Of a stretch of 64,000 nucleotides of DNA, positions 1 to 10,633 are shown in pieces. This DNA is from Leptodactylus fallax (lineage: Eukaryota; Chordata; Amphibia; Anura; Leptodactylidae), in assembly GCA_947044405.1 (NCBI GenBank), contig CAMRHE010000035.1:8591501-8655500 (forward strand), given 5' to 3'. Position 1 is the first letter of the stretch. Each line of letters begins with the position of its first letter. Under the pieces are notes generated by a model. The model had not been told where the DNA came from and did not search any database. It saw only the letters and a list, made by a program, of their open reading frames with translations. The translations under genes and the position numbers were made by a program.

Positions 1-1
1 A

Positions 2-316
2 CCAAAGCCATTTCCTGGAACTGATGAACCTCCTATGCCAATTGTGGTTATTGGCGACGAGGCCTTCCAGATGTGTGGAAACCTTCTGAAACCCTACTCC
101 AGCTGTGGACTCAACTACCAGAAAAGAATCTACAACTACAGACTGTCAAGAGCCCGGTGACTTGTGGCATGTGCGTTTGGGACCCTCACTTCGAAATGTT
201 GAATTTTTTCCATTGGTATCCAGCTGAAGCCAGAATCTGTGGATGATGTTGTGAAAACCTGCGTGGTCCTCCATAACTTCCTGCTGACAAGGGAACCATT
301 GCCATTTGACACCTAG
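2..316 (+). pseudogene. PIF/Harbinger transposase (HARBI1-like) C-terminal relic
   Basis: Reading from base 2 gives a DDE_Tnp_4-type nuclease segment. It has the GDEAF motif that carries the second catalytic Asp, then NLLKPYSS, a NYQKRIYNYRLSRAR stretch, an ACAFGTLTSK segment (the usual family form is close to ECAFGIL), and a C-terminal VDDVVKTCVVLHNFLL. Two in-frame stops, after SRAR and after TSKC, break it. The N-terminal half lies outside the window or is lost. This family normally encodes the nuclease of PIF/Harbinger DNA transposons and of the domesticated HARBI1. The stops and absence of visible introns favour a dead transposon copy over a host gene. Confidence 0.8.
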
Positions 317-2688
317 GAACTGGAGTCTGGGTTATATGGTCTCAACTCATTTGGCCCACGATCTACAGTAGCTGTCAGCCGCATGAGGGACAATTTTGCA
401 GCATTTTTTCTTTCCAACACAGGTTGGGTGAACTGGCAGAGTAATTTTTTTTCCATGGAGCTTTTTTTTTTCTTTTCTTTTTTTGTACAGTCAAATGTGC
501 TGAAAAGTCTCAATGATTAAAGTTCTGAGCACTGAAAATGAGACTTTATGCTTCAGCATGCAGACTGCTCCATTTTCAATGCTTGCAACTGCCACACTAT
601 CTTACAGAAACTATGATAATCACCTTTGCCTCTGCTTGTTTTATTTAATGGCTTCTTTAAATATGGAGTCAGGGGAGAGATCCTCAGTGGTCAAAGTGTT
701 CATCAACACTTTAACCAACTGAGGAGGCCTCCCTTAACACCATCTTAAAGAAACCAAGTTAACTCTATTGTTTGTTTAATAAAATAAAACATTTTAATAA
801 ACTTACCTTATTGTATTTTTTTTGTGCATTACACATTTTTTACATCAAACTTTAAAATAAAATTTCCTCATGTATCCTTAGAGTTGTCTCGTCCTTTCTG
901 AGCATGCTCAGAAAACCCCCCAGAAAATAACGGCCAGTAACTGATAGCCATCTGTTTCTGTCCATTATATGTCCGTTCCCCATAGATTTCAATGTTAAAA
1001 AAAAAAAAATAAGACGCTTGACATCAGTTTTTTATTTTTTTTTGTTTTTAAAGGACACAAAAGTCCTGCATGTAAGATTTTTTGTCTGTGAAAAAATACA
1101 GACGTGACGGATTGGGGGTAAAACGGACTCAAGATAAAATCCGATTGAAATTAATGGAAATTTTCACGGATTTCTGACGGTTCAGCTAGTGTCAGTTGCT
1201 AAAATCTTGTAACTGGCAATAGCAATGGCCACCACTTATGGTCACCAACAGTAGTGTGAATGCCCCCTAAGCTTGATAAAGGGTTGCGATATTGCAAGTA
1301 AATAAACCCTTTTTTTTTTTCTACAACTTCTTAGGTTATCGTTTGTATTAAACAGAGGAACACGGTTGTTTGTTGACAACAGCTTCTTTGTCTTCATAGT
1401 GCCCAATTCCTGACAAAGAAAGAGGACACACTTAAATGAAACCGGTCTGATAAATTTTATTATGCTTAAAAATCTAGTTTATTTTTGTTTGAATTATTCT
1501 ATGTGTAGAATATCAAAGTTAAAAAACTACAGGCATCCAACTCATCATAATCTATGTTATAACATCAATGACATGCCATGGTAGAAGCTTTATTGTACTG
1601 GAACAGCAAAAATTAGGGGCAGTTAGATATAGATACGGAACACTCTTCTTTTTTATTCCAAGGAGTTTGAAGCACTTCAAAATGGCAAGCAGAAACCTAC
1701 AAGAAAAAGACACAAAACTGATCAGAACACTTTATTCCATGAACTACAAAAAAAAAAAAAATATAAAAATTGTATTGAATATCTTGTCCACTATAAATAA
1801 AACTCGGGGCGAACTCAAGCTAGGTTGACACTACCATTATTTTATGTCCATTGCTCTTATCTGTCACAGGAAGAGAGCAATGGACATTAAATGACAGTTG
1901 CAGACCTGGTGCCCTCTCCATTGGGTGTCCGTCTAATGTAAAAAGCTTTCTTCCATCATGATTTTTACTATTCTGGGCATGACTTATTTCCATTACAAAA
2001 GTAAACAAACATGAGAAAGTCAGTCATGTTGTTTATTGGAGTCATTGGGAACAGACACAGACGGTGGGGGCTCTGAGTCAGTTACTCTGCTACAGTTTGT
2101 CTGTTGCTGTCATCCTATCCTGACACTAATACATTAATAACAGTAGTAACGTAGCCTAAATGGCCTGTAAGGAGTTTAAAAGAGCACCTTTCATGTCCTC
2201 AAAGGTCTGTGGAATTACATACTGCTAGAAAGCAGACAATGCGCTGAATGTTAAAAAGCAATGCTTGAATATGTTTCTTTTTTAATCTCATCCCTCTCCC
2301 CTTTTTTTTTTTTTTTTTTTTGGGAGGTTTCTAGAAACTAAATTAATGCAATAATCAAGGGTTAAAAATGCTCACTACGCCCCTTGATAGTTTTAGTTTA
2401 GAAAATGTTGATTCTTGAATTCCTCTTTTAGCCGAGGCCGCATGTAGAGTAATGTATACGGGATAATCCCATCCACAAATTACGTTTTTGTAAATCGCAG
2501 CATGTCAATTATACCTCTGGAAATGCTGGAGTTTTCCGTATAGTTAAAAGCAGAAAGTCTGCAGATTTTCTATGAAAAGCTATGTCGGAAAAACTGCGAT
2601 GAATTTCTGTTACGGTTTTTCCCACAGTGCTTTTGGCTTCCAAAAACTAGTCCCTCAATCTACAAAGCAACTTTAACATTTTCTTATG
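317..2688. other. AT-rich noncoding stretch with repeat relics
   Basis: No convincing exon is visible. Poly(A)-signal-like AATAAA strings near 778-800 could be the 3' end of the Harbinger copy. A small inverted repeat lies at 1849-1887 around an AGAGCAATGGACA arm. Bases 2420-2640 contain phrases such as AATCGCAGCATGTC that recur at 36290-36870, so this is a decayed copy of that foldback family. Bases 2170-2250 resemble the edge of the foldback element at 39598-40168. The short ORFs here are AT-rich chance frames. Confidence 0.5.
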
Positions 2689-3618
2689 TTAAAGGGGTTG
2701 TCCAGGCAAAAATGGACAACCCGTTTAAGTATTAAATAGGCTGGGGGCAGTAAAAAAAATAAATAAAAAATCAATCACTCACCTTTCCACGGTGCCTCCC
2801 TATGCACTCCGGTCTTCTCTGTCCTGTGCGAATGTGTGGCAGAAGTCCCACTCACACGTGACTGCATAAGCCAGTCAGCTGCTTCAACAGAACTCAGAAA
2901 GAGTGGGAAGCCGCCAGACAAGAATGACCAGAGCATCGGAGACAGGAGAGTATGATTATTATTTTTATTTTTTCCCCATCTCCACCAGTTATTAAAGAAA
3001 GTCCCCTGATGAAGCAGGGATGAAACATACGTTGAGGCTGTGGTGGGGTTCGTGGCCTCTAATTGGTAAGGCTTGTGTTTTTTGCATATTGTGATATTTA
3101 TTTTCATGTGACTGCTCTGGGGAATGTACCCCTTACATAGTGTGGACTGTATACAAGCATTTATTTTGCTACTATATCTTTAAATGAAGCTGAACAAGGT
3201 ATTGATATTTTACATTGCTGCTATATTTCACTTAGTCAGCTGGCACGGTGCACTTTGTTTTTTGCACTATATAATCATGAAATTCAAGTGATTTCATTAG
3301 ATTGTGCACCTTTACATGTTTAATTTCAGTGATATTATGTAGCATTTATTTATTTATTTATTATTGTTGTATCCCCACATGAATTTATATATGAATTACT
3401 GGTTTTGCTGTTTGTCTGGACCACGCCCTCTTCCTTTTTGGGTTTAAAAAAAAAAAATTAAATCTATCCCAATTTAATTATACCTTGTGTTTTGGTATTT
3501 ATTTTGGGCATTTATCCTTGTAGGTAGTATATTATATGTAGTAGATTGATACCAGGTTGATCATTTCCTATAGCTTTAGTTTATCTATTAAAGAGAAACA
3601 CATGGACAACCTCTTTAA
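2689..3618. mobile_element. TTAA-flanked MITE (T2/piggyBac-like)
   Basis: The segment begins TTAAAGGGGTTGTCCA and ends GGACAACCTCTTTAA, so it has short inverted ends beginning TTAAAG with TTAA at both borders. The left subterminal part repeats GGACAACCC as a small foldback. The Xenopus T2 MITE family is known to start TTAAAGG and to duplicate TTAA; this copy fits that pattern. No coding capacity is visible. The segment at 3009-3035 (CTGATGAAGCAGGGATGAAA) recalls a motif also found near 52517-52545. Confidence 0.6.
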
Positions 3619-3644
3619 GGCAATGTACTAAAATAAAAAAAAAA

Positions 3645-3776
3645 AAAATCAAGTTTTCTCCTCATCATTCTGCATTCAATATCCCATAATGAGGTGAAAA
3701 CATAATTCTACATCTTCACTGGATTCCACATGTGGTAAATTTGATTGGACATGATTTGGAAAGACAATCCTGTATA
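3645..3776. mobile_element. Fragment of a further Tc1-like element
   Basis: Phrases such as ATTGGACATGATTTGGAAAG and CAATATCCCATAATGA resemble the noncoding ends of a Tc1-like family common in fish and frogs. This is from memory of such elements, not from a second copy in the window. The fragment abuts the left end of the Tc1 A copy at 3779. Confidence 0.35.
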
Positions 3777-3999
3777 TACAGTGGGGGAAAAAAAAAAGTA
3801 TTTATAGTCAGCCACCAATTGTGCAAGTTCTCCCACTTAAAAAGACAAGAGAGGCCTGTAATGGACATCATAGGTAGACCTCAACTATGAGAGACAAAAT
3901 GAGAAAACATATCTAGAAAATCACATTGTCTGATTTTTTAAGAATTTATTTGCAAATTATGGTGGAAAATAAGTATTTGGTCAATAACAAAAGTTCATC

Positions 4000-5016
4000 T
4001 CAATACTTTGTTATATATCCTTTGTTGGCAATGACAGAGGTCAAACGTTTTCTGTAAGTCTTCACAAGGTTGGCACCCACTGTTGCTGGTATGTTGACCC
4101 ATTCCTCCATGCAGATCTCCTCTAAAGCAGTGATGTTTTGGGGCTGTTGCTGGGTAACAAGGACTTTCAACTCCCTCCAAAGGTTTTCTATGGGGTTGAG
4201 ATCTGGAGACTGGTTAGGCCACTCCAGGACCTTGAAATGCATCTTACAAAGCCACTCCTTCATTGCCATGGCGGTGTGCTTGGGATCATGGTCATGTTGA
4301 AAGACCCAGCCATGTTTCATCTTCAATGCCCTTGCTGATGGAAGGAGGTTTGCACTCAAAATCTCACAATACATGGCCCCATTCTTTCATGTACAGGGAT
4401 CAGTCGTCCTGGTCCCTTTGTAGAGAAACAGCCTCAAAGCATGATGTTACCACCCCCATGCTTCACAGTAGGTATGGTGTTCTTTGGATGCAACGCTGCA
4501 TTCACTCTCCTCCAAACACGGCGAGTTGCGTTTCTACCAAACAGTTCTACTTTGGTTTCATCTGACCATATGACATTCTCCCAGTACTCTTCTGGAACAT
4601 CCAAATGCTCTATAGCAAACTTCAGACAGGCCCAGATATGCACTGGCTTAAGCAGGGGGACACATCTGGCACTGCAGGATCTGAGTCCCTGGCGGCGTAG
4701 TGTGTTACTGACAGTAGCCTTTGTTACGTTAGTCCCAGCTTTCCGCAGGTCATTCACTAGGTCCCCCGGTGTGGTTCTGGGATTTTTGCTCACAGTTCTT
4801 GTAATCATTTTGACCCTACGGGGTGAGATCTTGCGTGGAGCCCCTGATCGAGGGAGATTATCAGTGGTCTTGTAGGTCTCCCATTTTCTAATTATTTCTC
4901 CTACAGTTGATTTCTTCACACTAAGCTGCTTGCCTATTGCAGATTCAGTCTTCCCTGACTGGTGCAGGTCTACACTTGTTTCTGGTGTCCTTCCACAACT
5001 CTTTGGTCTTCACCAT
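4000..5016 (-). pseudogene. Tc1 transposase, family A copy 1 (broken)
   Basis: The start codon is at 5016-5014 (MVKT-type start, as in the intact copy at 55434). The protein is read in three frames. The N-terminal helix-turn-helix part is damaged near 4920-4980. The middle (minus strand 4919-4434) holds the GAPRKISP linker and the [11 protein letters not shown] motif with the first catalytic Asp. The last part (4374-4000) has the HDHDPKHT and [11 protein letters not shown] motifs with the second Asp and the Glu. A frameshift lies between 4434 and 4374. DD34E transposases cut and paste the element at TA sites; this copy cannot make a whole protein. Confidence 0.9.
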
Positions 5017-5197
5017 AGTGGAGTTTGGATTGTGACTGTTTGAAATTACTAGTATAAAAGACACCTGTCCACAACCTCACACAGATACCATTTCTACTAA
5101 TGAGTGGAGGACAGAGGAGCCTCTTAAAGAAGAAGTTACAGGTCTGAGAGAGCCAGAAATCTTTGTTTGTAGGTGACCAAATACTTATTTTCCAACA

Positions 5198-6021
5198 TGG
5201 ACTGGTGCCACCGGAACCACCTGAAGATTAACGCGGGGAAGACCAAGGAGATGGTGGTGGACTTCCGCAAAGGCAGAAGCCCTCCTAAGCCAGTGGACAT
5301 CCTGGGGACAGGCATCGAGATTGTGAACACCTATAAGTACCTGGGTTTGCTCCTTAATAAGCTGGACTGGGCAGATCATATGGAAGCCCTGTACAGGAAG
5401 GGCCACAGCAGGCTCTACCTGCTTAGGAAACAGAGCCTTTGGAATCTGGGGGGCACTTCTTAGAACTTTCTTCAACTCGGTAGTGGCAGCAGCCATCTTC
5501 TTTGGAGTGGCCTGCTGGGGGAGCAGTATATCAACCAGGGACAGAAATAAACTTGACAAGCTGATTAGAAAGGCCAGCTCTGTCCTGGGGAGCCCACTGG
5601 ACCCAGTGCAGGTGGTGGGTGACAGAAGGATACTGTCCGTGGTGAGCTCCATGCAGAAGAAGAAGTCCCATCCCATGCATGAGACTGTGATCGCGCTGAG
5701 CAGTACTGTCAGTGACCGACTGCTCCAACCTAGGTGTGAGAAGGAGCGCTATCGGAATTCTTTCCTCCCCACCGCGGTTAGGCTGTACAACCAACACCGA
5801 CCTAAGCGGAGATCATTACACACAGAGAACTGAAATATCTCTCTGCCTGTTAAATGCCCCCCCCCCCCCCCTCTGCTACATCCTATCTGTCTGTCTGCTA
5901 TTAATGTAATGCCTCTCACCTTGGAACATTCCTGTACATGTTGTATTTGTATCTGCTTATCTTAGCTGCTGTAACACACTGAATTTCCCCATTGTGGGAC
6001 TATTAAAGGACTATTATTATT
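5198..6021 (+). mobile_element. 5'-truncated CR1/L2/Rex1-group LINE, copy 1
   Basis: Only the end of the reverse transcriptase ORF remains: HLKINAGKTKEMVVDFRKG, then an IFFGVACWGSS segment, then SFLPTAVRLYNQHR. A 3' UTR follows that ends in an ATTATTATTAAA tail. The same sequence is present in reverse, and longer, at 34029-35468. Against that copy, this one has lost a codon in the LLLNNKLDW segment and has a frameshift around 5460. It inserted into Tc1 family A copy 1, so it is younger than that transposon. Placement in the CR1/L2/Rex1 group is from recognition of the protein. Confidence 0.85.
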
Positions 6022-6173
6022 AAATAAATTCTTAAATCAGACTGATTTTCTGGATATGTTTTCTCATTTTGTCTCATAGTTGAGGTCTACCTATGATGTC
6101 AATTACAGGCCTCATCTTTTTAAGTGGGAGAACTTGCACAATTGGTGGCTGACTATACTTTTTTTCCCCACTG

Positions 6174-7370
6174 TGTAAGTGGGCAGGGAGGAGGTAGCCG
6201 GTTCTACTGTATGGTGGTTGTGCTGCACAAAAATGGCCTAACTGGGAAGAGTATTGCAGCTAGAAAGATTGCACCTCAGTCAACAATCTATCGCATCATC
6301 AAGAACTTCAAGGAGAGAGGTTCCATTGGTGCCAAAAAGGCTCCAGGGCACCCAAGAAAGACCAGCAAGCGGCAGGACCGTCTCTTAAAAGTGTTTCAGC
6401 TGCGGGATCGGACTACCAGCAGTGTAGAGCTTGCTGAGGAATGGCAGCAGGCAGGTGTGAGTGCATCTGCACGCACTGTGAGGCGGAGACTCTTGGAGCA
6501 AGGCCTGGTCTCATGGAGGGCAGCAAAGAAGCCACTTCTCTCCAGAAAAAACATCAGGGACAGACTGATATTCTGCAAAAGGTACAGGGAGTGGACTGCT
6601 GAGGACTGGGGTAAAGTCATTTTCTCTGATGAATCCCCTTTTCGATTGTTTGGAACATCTGGAAAACAGCTTATTCAGAGAAGAAGAGGTGAGCGCTACC
6701 ACCAGTCTTGTCTCATGCCAACTGTAAAGCATCCTGAAACCATTCATGTGTGGGGTTGCTTCTCAGCCAAGGGAATCGGCTCTCACAGTCTTGCCTAAAA
6801 ACACAGCCATGAATAAAGAATGGTACCAGAATGTCCTCCAAGAGCAACTTCTCCCAACCGTCCAAGAGCAGTTTGGCGCTCAACAATGCCTTTTCCAGCA
6901 TGATGGAGCACCTTGCCATAAAGCAAAGGTGATAACTAAATGGCTCAGGGAACAAAACAGAGATTTTGGGTCCATGGCCTGGAAACTCCCCAGATCTTAA
7001 TCCCATTGAGAACTTGTGGTCAATCATCAAGAGACGGGTGGACAAACAAAAACCAACAAATTCAGACAAAATTAAAGCATTGATTCTGCAAGAATGGACT
7101 GCTATCAGTCAGGATTTGGTCCAGAAGTTGATTGAGAGCATGCCAGGGAGAATTGCAGAGGTCCTGAAGAAGAAGGGTCAACACTGCAAATATTGACTTG
7201 CTGCATTAACTCATTCTAACTGTCAATATAAGCTTCTGTTACTCATAATATGAATGCAATTATATTTCTGTATGTGATAAAAACATCTGACAAACACACA
7301 TAAAAACCAGAGGGCAGCAGATCATGTGAAAATATATTTGTGTCATTCTCAAAACTTTTGGCCATGACTG
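6174..7370 (+). mobile_element. Tc1 family G, lacking its left end
   Basis: The right end reads AAACTTTTGGCCATGACTG followed by TA, a familiar Tc1 terminus. The left end is missing; the element starts abruptly beside the right end of the family A copy, within the region just before its transposase. The loss came either from truncation by the A element or from a later deletion. Confidence 0.85.
6220..7196 (+). pseudogene. Tc1 transposase, family G (frameshifted)
   Basis: The N-terminal helix-turn-helix is represented by KNGLTGKSIAARKIAPQST. A second DNA-binding part and the linker follow (KAPGHPRKTSKRQ). The catalytic core has VIFSDESPFRLFG (first Asp), FQHDGAPCHKAK (second Asp) and [11 protein letters not shown] (Glu). 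Frameshifts near 6760 and 6960 split the protein into three frames, and the start region is lost with the left end of the element. The family enzyme is about 340 residues long. This copy is dead. Confidence 0.9.
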
Positions 7371-8033
7371 TACAGCACTCTGCTATCTCCAGAAATCCCA
7401 CTGAAGTGAATGTAAGCGCTGACCACCACCAGTCCTGCCCACATTCACTGTGGCTGTGCTCAGTTGAATGTGAGGTGGGAGAAAGGTCCTGCAGACTTCA
7501 GTTCATGGGACAATCCTTTTAAAAGTCTCAATCTTTTTAGGTTTTGTCATTACTTTAATGACATTAACCCAAATTGATTTTTCATACTGATGACCTATCC
7601 ACAGGATACATCATCACATACTGACGATGAAAGACTTTATTCCGTGGACAGTGGTACTGCACAAGCTCCCTGTCCACTAGCAGCTTCAGGTACCTAGAAG
7701 ATACTGGAACAACTGATCTATGTGAAGTTCGGGTGTCGGACCCCCACAGATCAACATTAACATATACTATGCTACTATAATACTATGGCCCAGATTTACA
7801 ACTAGTGCTCACTGCATTTTGTTGAGTTTTTTAACATTTAAAAGGAAAAATATTATGCAGAACTAAAGTCATGCTGCAGGTTTTCATATCCACTGCATGC
7901 CTACAATGTTGTATAATTGCTGTGGAAAGGTAAAATTTGGAGGTAAATCTGCAGATATACTTATATTTCTGTGTATCTACCTTAGTTAAAAAGTCCTATA
8001 CAGTAGATGGATGGTTCCACAGATGTGCAGACA

Positions 8034-8079
<46 letters not shown>

Positions 8080-8960
8080 AAAAGTACTAGATAAAAAAAA
8101 AAACAAAACCCACGACCTTTGTCTCTGCATCTTTAACCCCCCTACAGTTTTGGATGAGCAGGACTTGGGGCTTGAGCCAAGCACATTACTGTTCACCCCG
8201 GGTACAGTTCGTTCAGAGACACTAACTTTAAGTCTATGGGGGGCTGCAGACAGTTAGAGCGGATTAGAGATATCACTGGTTAAAGCAGAAGTGCATATAC
8301 TCACACTTTCTGTGAATTCACTTCAGTGAATAAGAGCCATTGTGCAGGGGTAGGAGAAAATTATTTTATTATTCTCCTGTCACTATAGAGAATATACAGG
8401 GGGTACCACAGACTTTTGTTCATGATAAACCCCCCACCCCCCGATTATCAATCAGAAAGTATTCTTGCCATTTAACCCCTTATATACATTGACCGGAGCA
8501 ACAAAGTCGTTTTACAGAGGAAAAAACAAAAAAAAAAAAAAAAAAAAAAAAAACACCACAATGACCATCACCAAATCCATAACAACCCCCCCCCAAAAAA
8601 AATTTAATTCAGATGTCAGAATTGATTCTGATCATCTCACCTCTCAAAAACAGAAAGAAATAAAAACGGATCAAAAAGTTATATACCCTTAAAAGGTCTT
8701 GTAAAGCTACATTGAAATAATATAAAAATGTTACTGGTTTAAGGCTAAAATGTGTTAGGACGCTAAAGGGTTAAAATGCACATAAGGCACCAGAGTTATG
8801 TGGCAGAAATATTTATTTCAGCCATAAATTCAAAATCTGCAATAAAAAAAAAAAAAGACAATTTTGGGAGCTTTTTTATTTTTTTAGGGGGTTCATTTTT
8901 AATGTTCCTGTTAGGGGGTTAAGACACAAGGTTTAGACATACATTGAAGGTACACAATAC
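7371..8960. other. Noncoding stretch (cystatin intron 2 or beyond) with MITE and simple repeats
   Basis: No exon was recognised, including the expected cystatin exon 3. A (TA)n microsatellite covers 8036-8076. A likely small TTAA MITE covers 8472-8774: it opens TTAACCCCTTATA and closes GCTAAAGGGTTAA. A long poly-A tract lies at 8529-8553. The remainder is AT-rich. Confidence 0.5.
8036..8076. repeat. (TA)n microsatellite
   Basis: An uninterrupted run of about twenty TA dinucleotides. The short ORF across it is an artefact of the repeat. Confidence 0.95.
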
Positions 8961-9074
8961 CTGAACAAATTTGGGATCTGTATGGAGTCTACAGTCACTT
9001 GCATCTGTGATCGGCTTCTTACACTCTGTTCGTCCAATATCCACATCCAAGTAGAGCTTAATCCCAGATACAAC
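8961..9074 (-). CDS. Type-2 cystatin, exon 2
   Basis: The minus strand reads 38 codons: VVSGIKLYLDVDIG, then RTECKKPITDASDC, then RLHTDPKFVQ. Type-2 cystatins are secreted inhibitors of papain-like cysteine proteases. Their central QxVxG hairpin is made here by the last Gln of exon 1 joined to VVSG. The two Cys (TEC and SDC) match the first conserved disulfide, and GRTEC matches the family GRTTC. The acceptor is a pyrimidine-rich tract ending AAG just before 9074; the donor GTATTG is at 8960-8955. The length of 114 nt and phase 0 on both sides match the middle exon of vertebrate cystatin genes. Exon 3, with the second hairpin and last disulfide, was not found below 8961. Confidence 0.9.
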
Positions 9075-9470
9075 CTTCAAAGGGGAAAAGTTAAAGATGC
9101 TAAGTGCTATTTTATACAGATGTGGCCTTTCTTACTTTTTTTTCTTGGATGCTAATGTCCAGATAAATGTGTCATGAGATTAACATCTTTTCAAGAACAT
9201 ATGACTTCACAACATGGTTTCACAAACAGTGGTTGTGAATTTTTTGTTAACAGATGCCCACCCATTTGCAAGTTTTTAGTGTATTTATTAAATGGATGAT
9301 CAAAACATCATGTTAAAACCCTATAAGGGTTAGTTCACATGGAATTTTTTTTTTCTCAGGCAACAAAAAAAAAAAAAAAAAATCTGCTTAATTTTGAAGC
9401 GGTGTTTCTGAAGCAGTTTTTGCCTAGCACAGAGGGTTCCATTTCCTAAAACCTCTAGCGTTTTCTGATG

Positions 9471-9705
9471 CTATGTTCACACTAGCGTCGCCCCTCCGTT
9501 GTTCAGGTCAGTCGGGGGATTCGAACAGAGGCGGACTGCTAAAACAGCGTTAACACAGGGCCTGGTAGACCCCACTGACTATGATAAGGTCAGTCAGGCG
9601 TCTGTCATTTTTTAAACTGAAACCAGCAGAGGAAAAAGTCCTCTGTTCAGGACTTTCTCCTCTATCAATTTTTGGTGGACACATCCGCCGCAGATGTGAA
9701 CATAG
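9471..9705. mobile_element. Short MITE with CTATGTTCACA ends
   Basis: It begins CTATGTTCACACTAGCG and ends CAGATGTGAACATAG, giving inverted ends of about ten bases. It belongs with a set of similar elements at 13821, 36863 and 56771 that share GTTCACAC termini. There is no coding capacity. Confidence 0.55.
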
Positions 9706-9707
9706 AC

Positions 9708-10146
9708 TTAAAGGGGTTTTCCCCATGAGCATAACCATATTTAGATTTGAAGACAATTAAAAGCTAAACATTTTTGCAAATATAATTAAATTAAAATTGT
9801 TGCAGAGTTTTAAAGATTTTCTAACCATCTTAGTGGTGACAGTCTGTCGTCTTGATTGGTTGCCAATTGATACGACCATGAACGCGGAAATATCCTATGG
9901 TATGGCACTCATCAGAAACTCTGCCATAACTTCCTTATTGAGGACAAGTAATCAGGCAGGGACACTACATGCCCAAGAAGATAACCCCACCACGACAATG
10001 AAATCAAGGCTTTGTTTCAGAGTACAGAGATTTTCTGCATTCATGGTCGTATCCATTGGCAACTGCCACCAATGAGATGATTAGAGAAAATCCTTAATCT
10101 CTGCAAAATTTTTAATTATGGTTACATATGTGGGAATACCCCTTTA
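9708..10146. mobile_element. TTAA-type MITE, copy 1
   Basis: It begins TTAAAGGGGTTTTCCCCATG and ends GGGAATACCCCTTTA. A second copy of the same family lies at 52079-52512, with shared internal phrases (GCAGAGT, AAAGATTTTCT, TTCATGGTC, ATATCCATTGGCAAC). It sits in intron 1 of the cystatin gene. Confidence 0.6.
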
Positions 10147-10352
10147 GGCTGAGGCCCCATGTTGCGGAAACGCAGCTTTTTTTGTTGCAGATTTTGTGGC
10201 GTTTTTTGAGCCAAAGCCAGAAGTGGATTAAGCAGGAGGTAGAAGTATAAACACTTCCTATATATTTCCCATTCCTTTTGTAGCCATTCATGGCTTTGGC
10301 TCAGAAAACCGCAACAAAAACAGCTGCATTTCCGCAATGTGGGGCCTCAGCC
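10147..10352. mobile_element. Foldback MITE
   Basis: The arms GGCTGAGGCCCCATGTTGCG and CGCAATGTGGGGCCTCAGCC are near-perfect inverse complements. Pairing continues inward through the AAACGCAGC/GCTGCATTT part and the AGCCAAAGCCA/TGGCTTTGGCT part, so nearly all of the element can form one hairpin. Related but decayed foldbacks occur at 2420-2640 and 36290-36870. Confidence 0.75.
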
Positions 10353-10380
10353 TTAAGGCTAAGGCCCAACGTAACAGAAC

Positions 10381-10443
10381 ACCCCCCCCCCCCCCAAAAA
10401 AAAAAAACCAAACAAACAAACAAACAAACAAACAAACAAACAA
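10381..10443. repeat. Poly-C, poly-A and (AAAC)n simple repeats
   Basis: A C run, an A run and about nine AAAC units lie in succession. The ORFs on both strands here are products of the repeat. Confidence 0.95.
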
Positions 10444-10633
10444 AACACACCTCACCTTTATATTTAAAAAATATCTAATGTAAACAAAAAACAAACATGT
10501 TAGGTATCCCCATGTGTGTAAGTCGCCACTATCCAAAAATAGTGTTAATTATCCTGTACAGTAAACGCCATAAAAAAAAAAAAAACGAAACTAATGAGAG
10601 GATATATATATATTTATTTATTATTATACTATA

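Larger units (their letters stand above)
3779..6173 (-). mobile_element. Tc1 family A, copy 1, with a nested LINE
   Basis: The left end CAGTGGGG follows a TA dinucleotide, and the right end finishes CCCCACTG. Terminal repeats carry the family A signature GTCAGCCACCAATTGTGCAA near both ends (about 3810 and 6140). The target TA is clear on the left but reads TG on the right. A truncated LINE has inserted at 5198-6021 and replaced about ten bases of the transposon. The remaining sequence aligns by eye with the other A copies at 26238, 52987 and 63268. Confidence 0.9.

Noticed and set aside
2..316. An exon of the host gene HARBI1
   Set aside because: Two in-frame stops and no splice sites; it fits a dead Harbinger transposon better.
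4441..4875. Plus-strand ORFs opposite Tc1 transposases (also 54944-55453 and 27178-27556)
   Set aside because: These are antisense shadows of the transposase gene; the same shadow recurs in every family A copy and has no protein features of its own.
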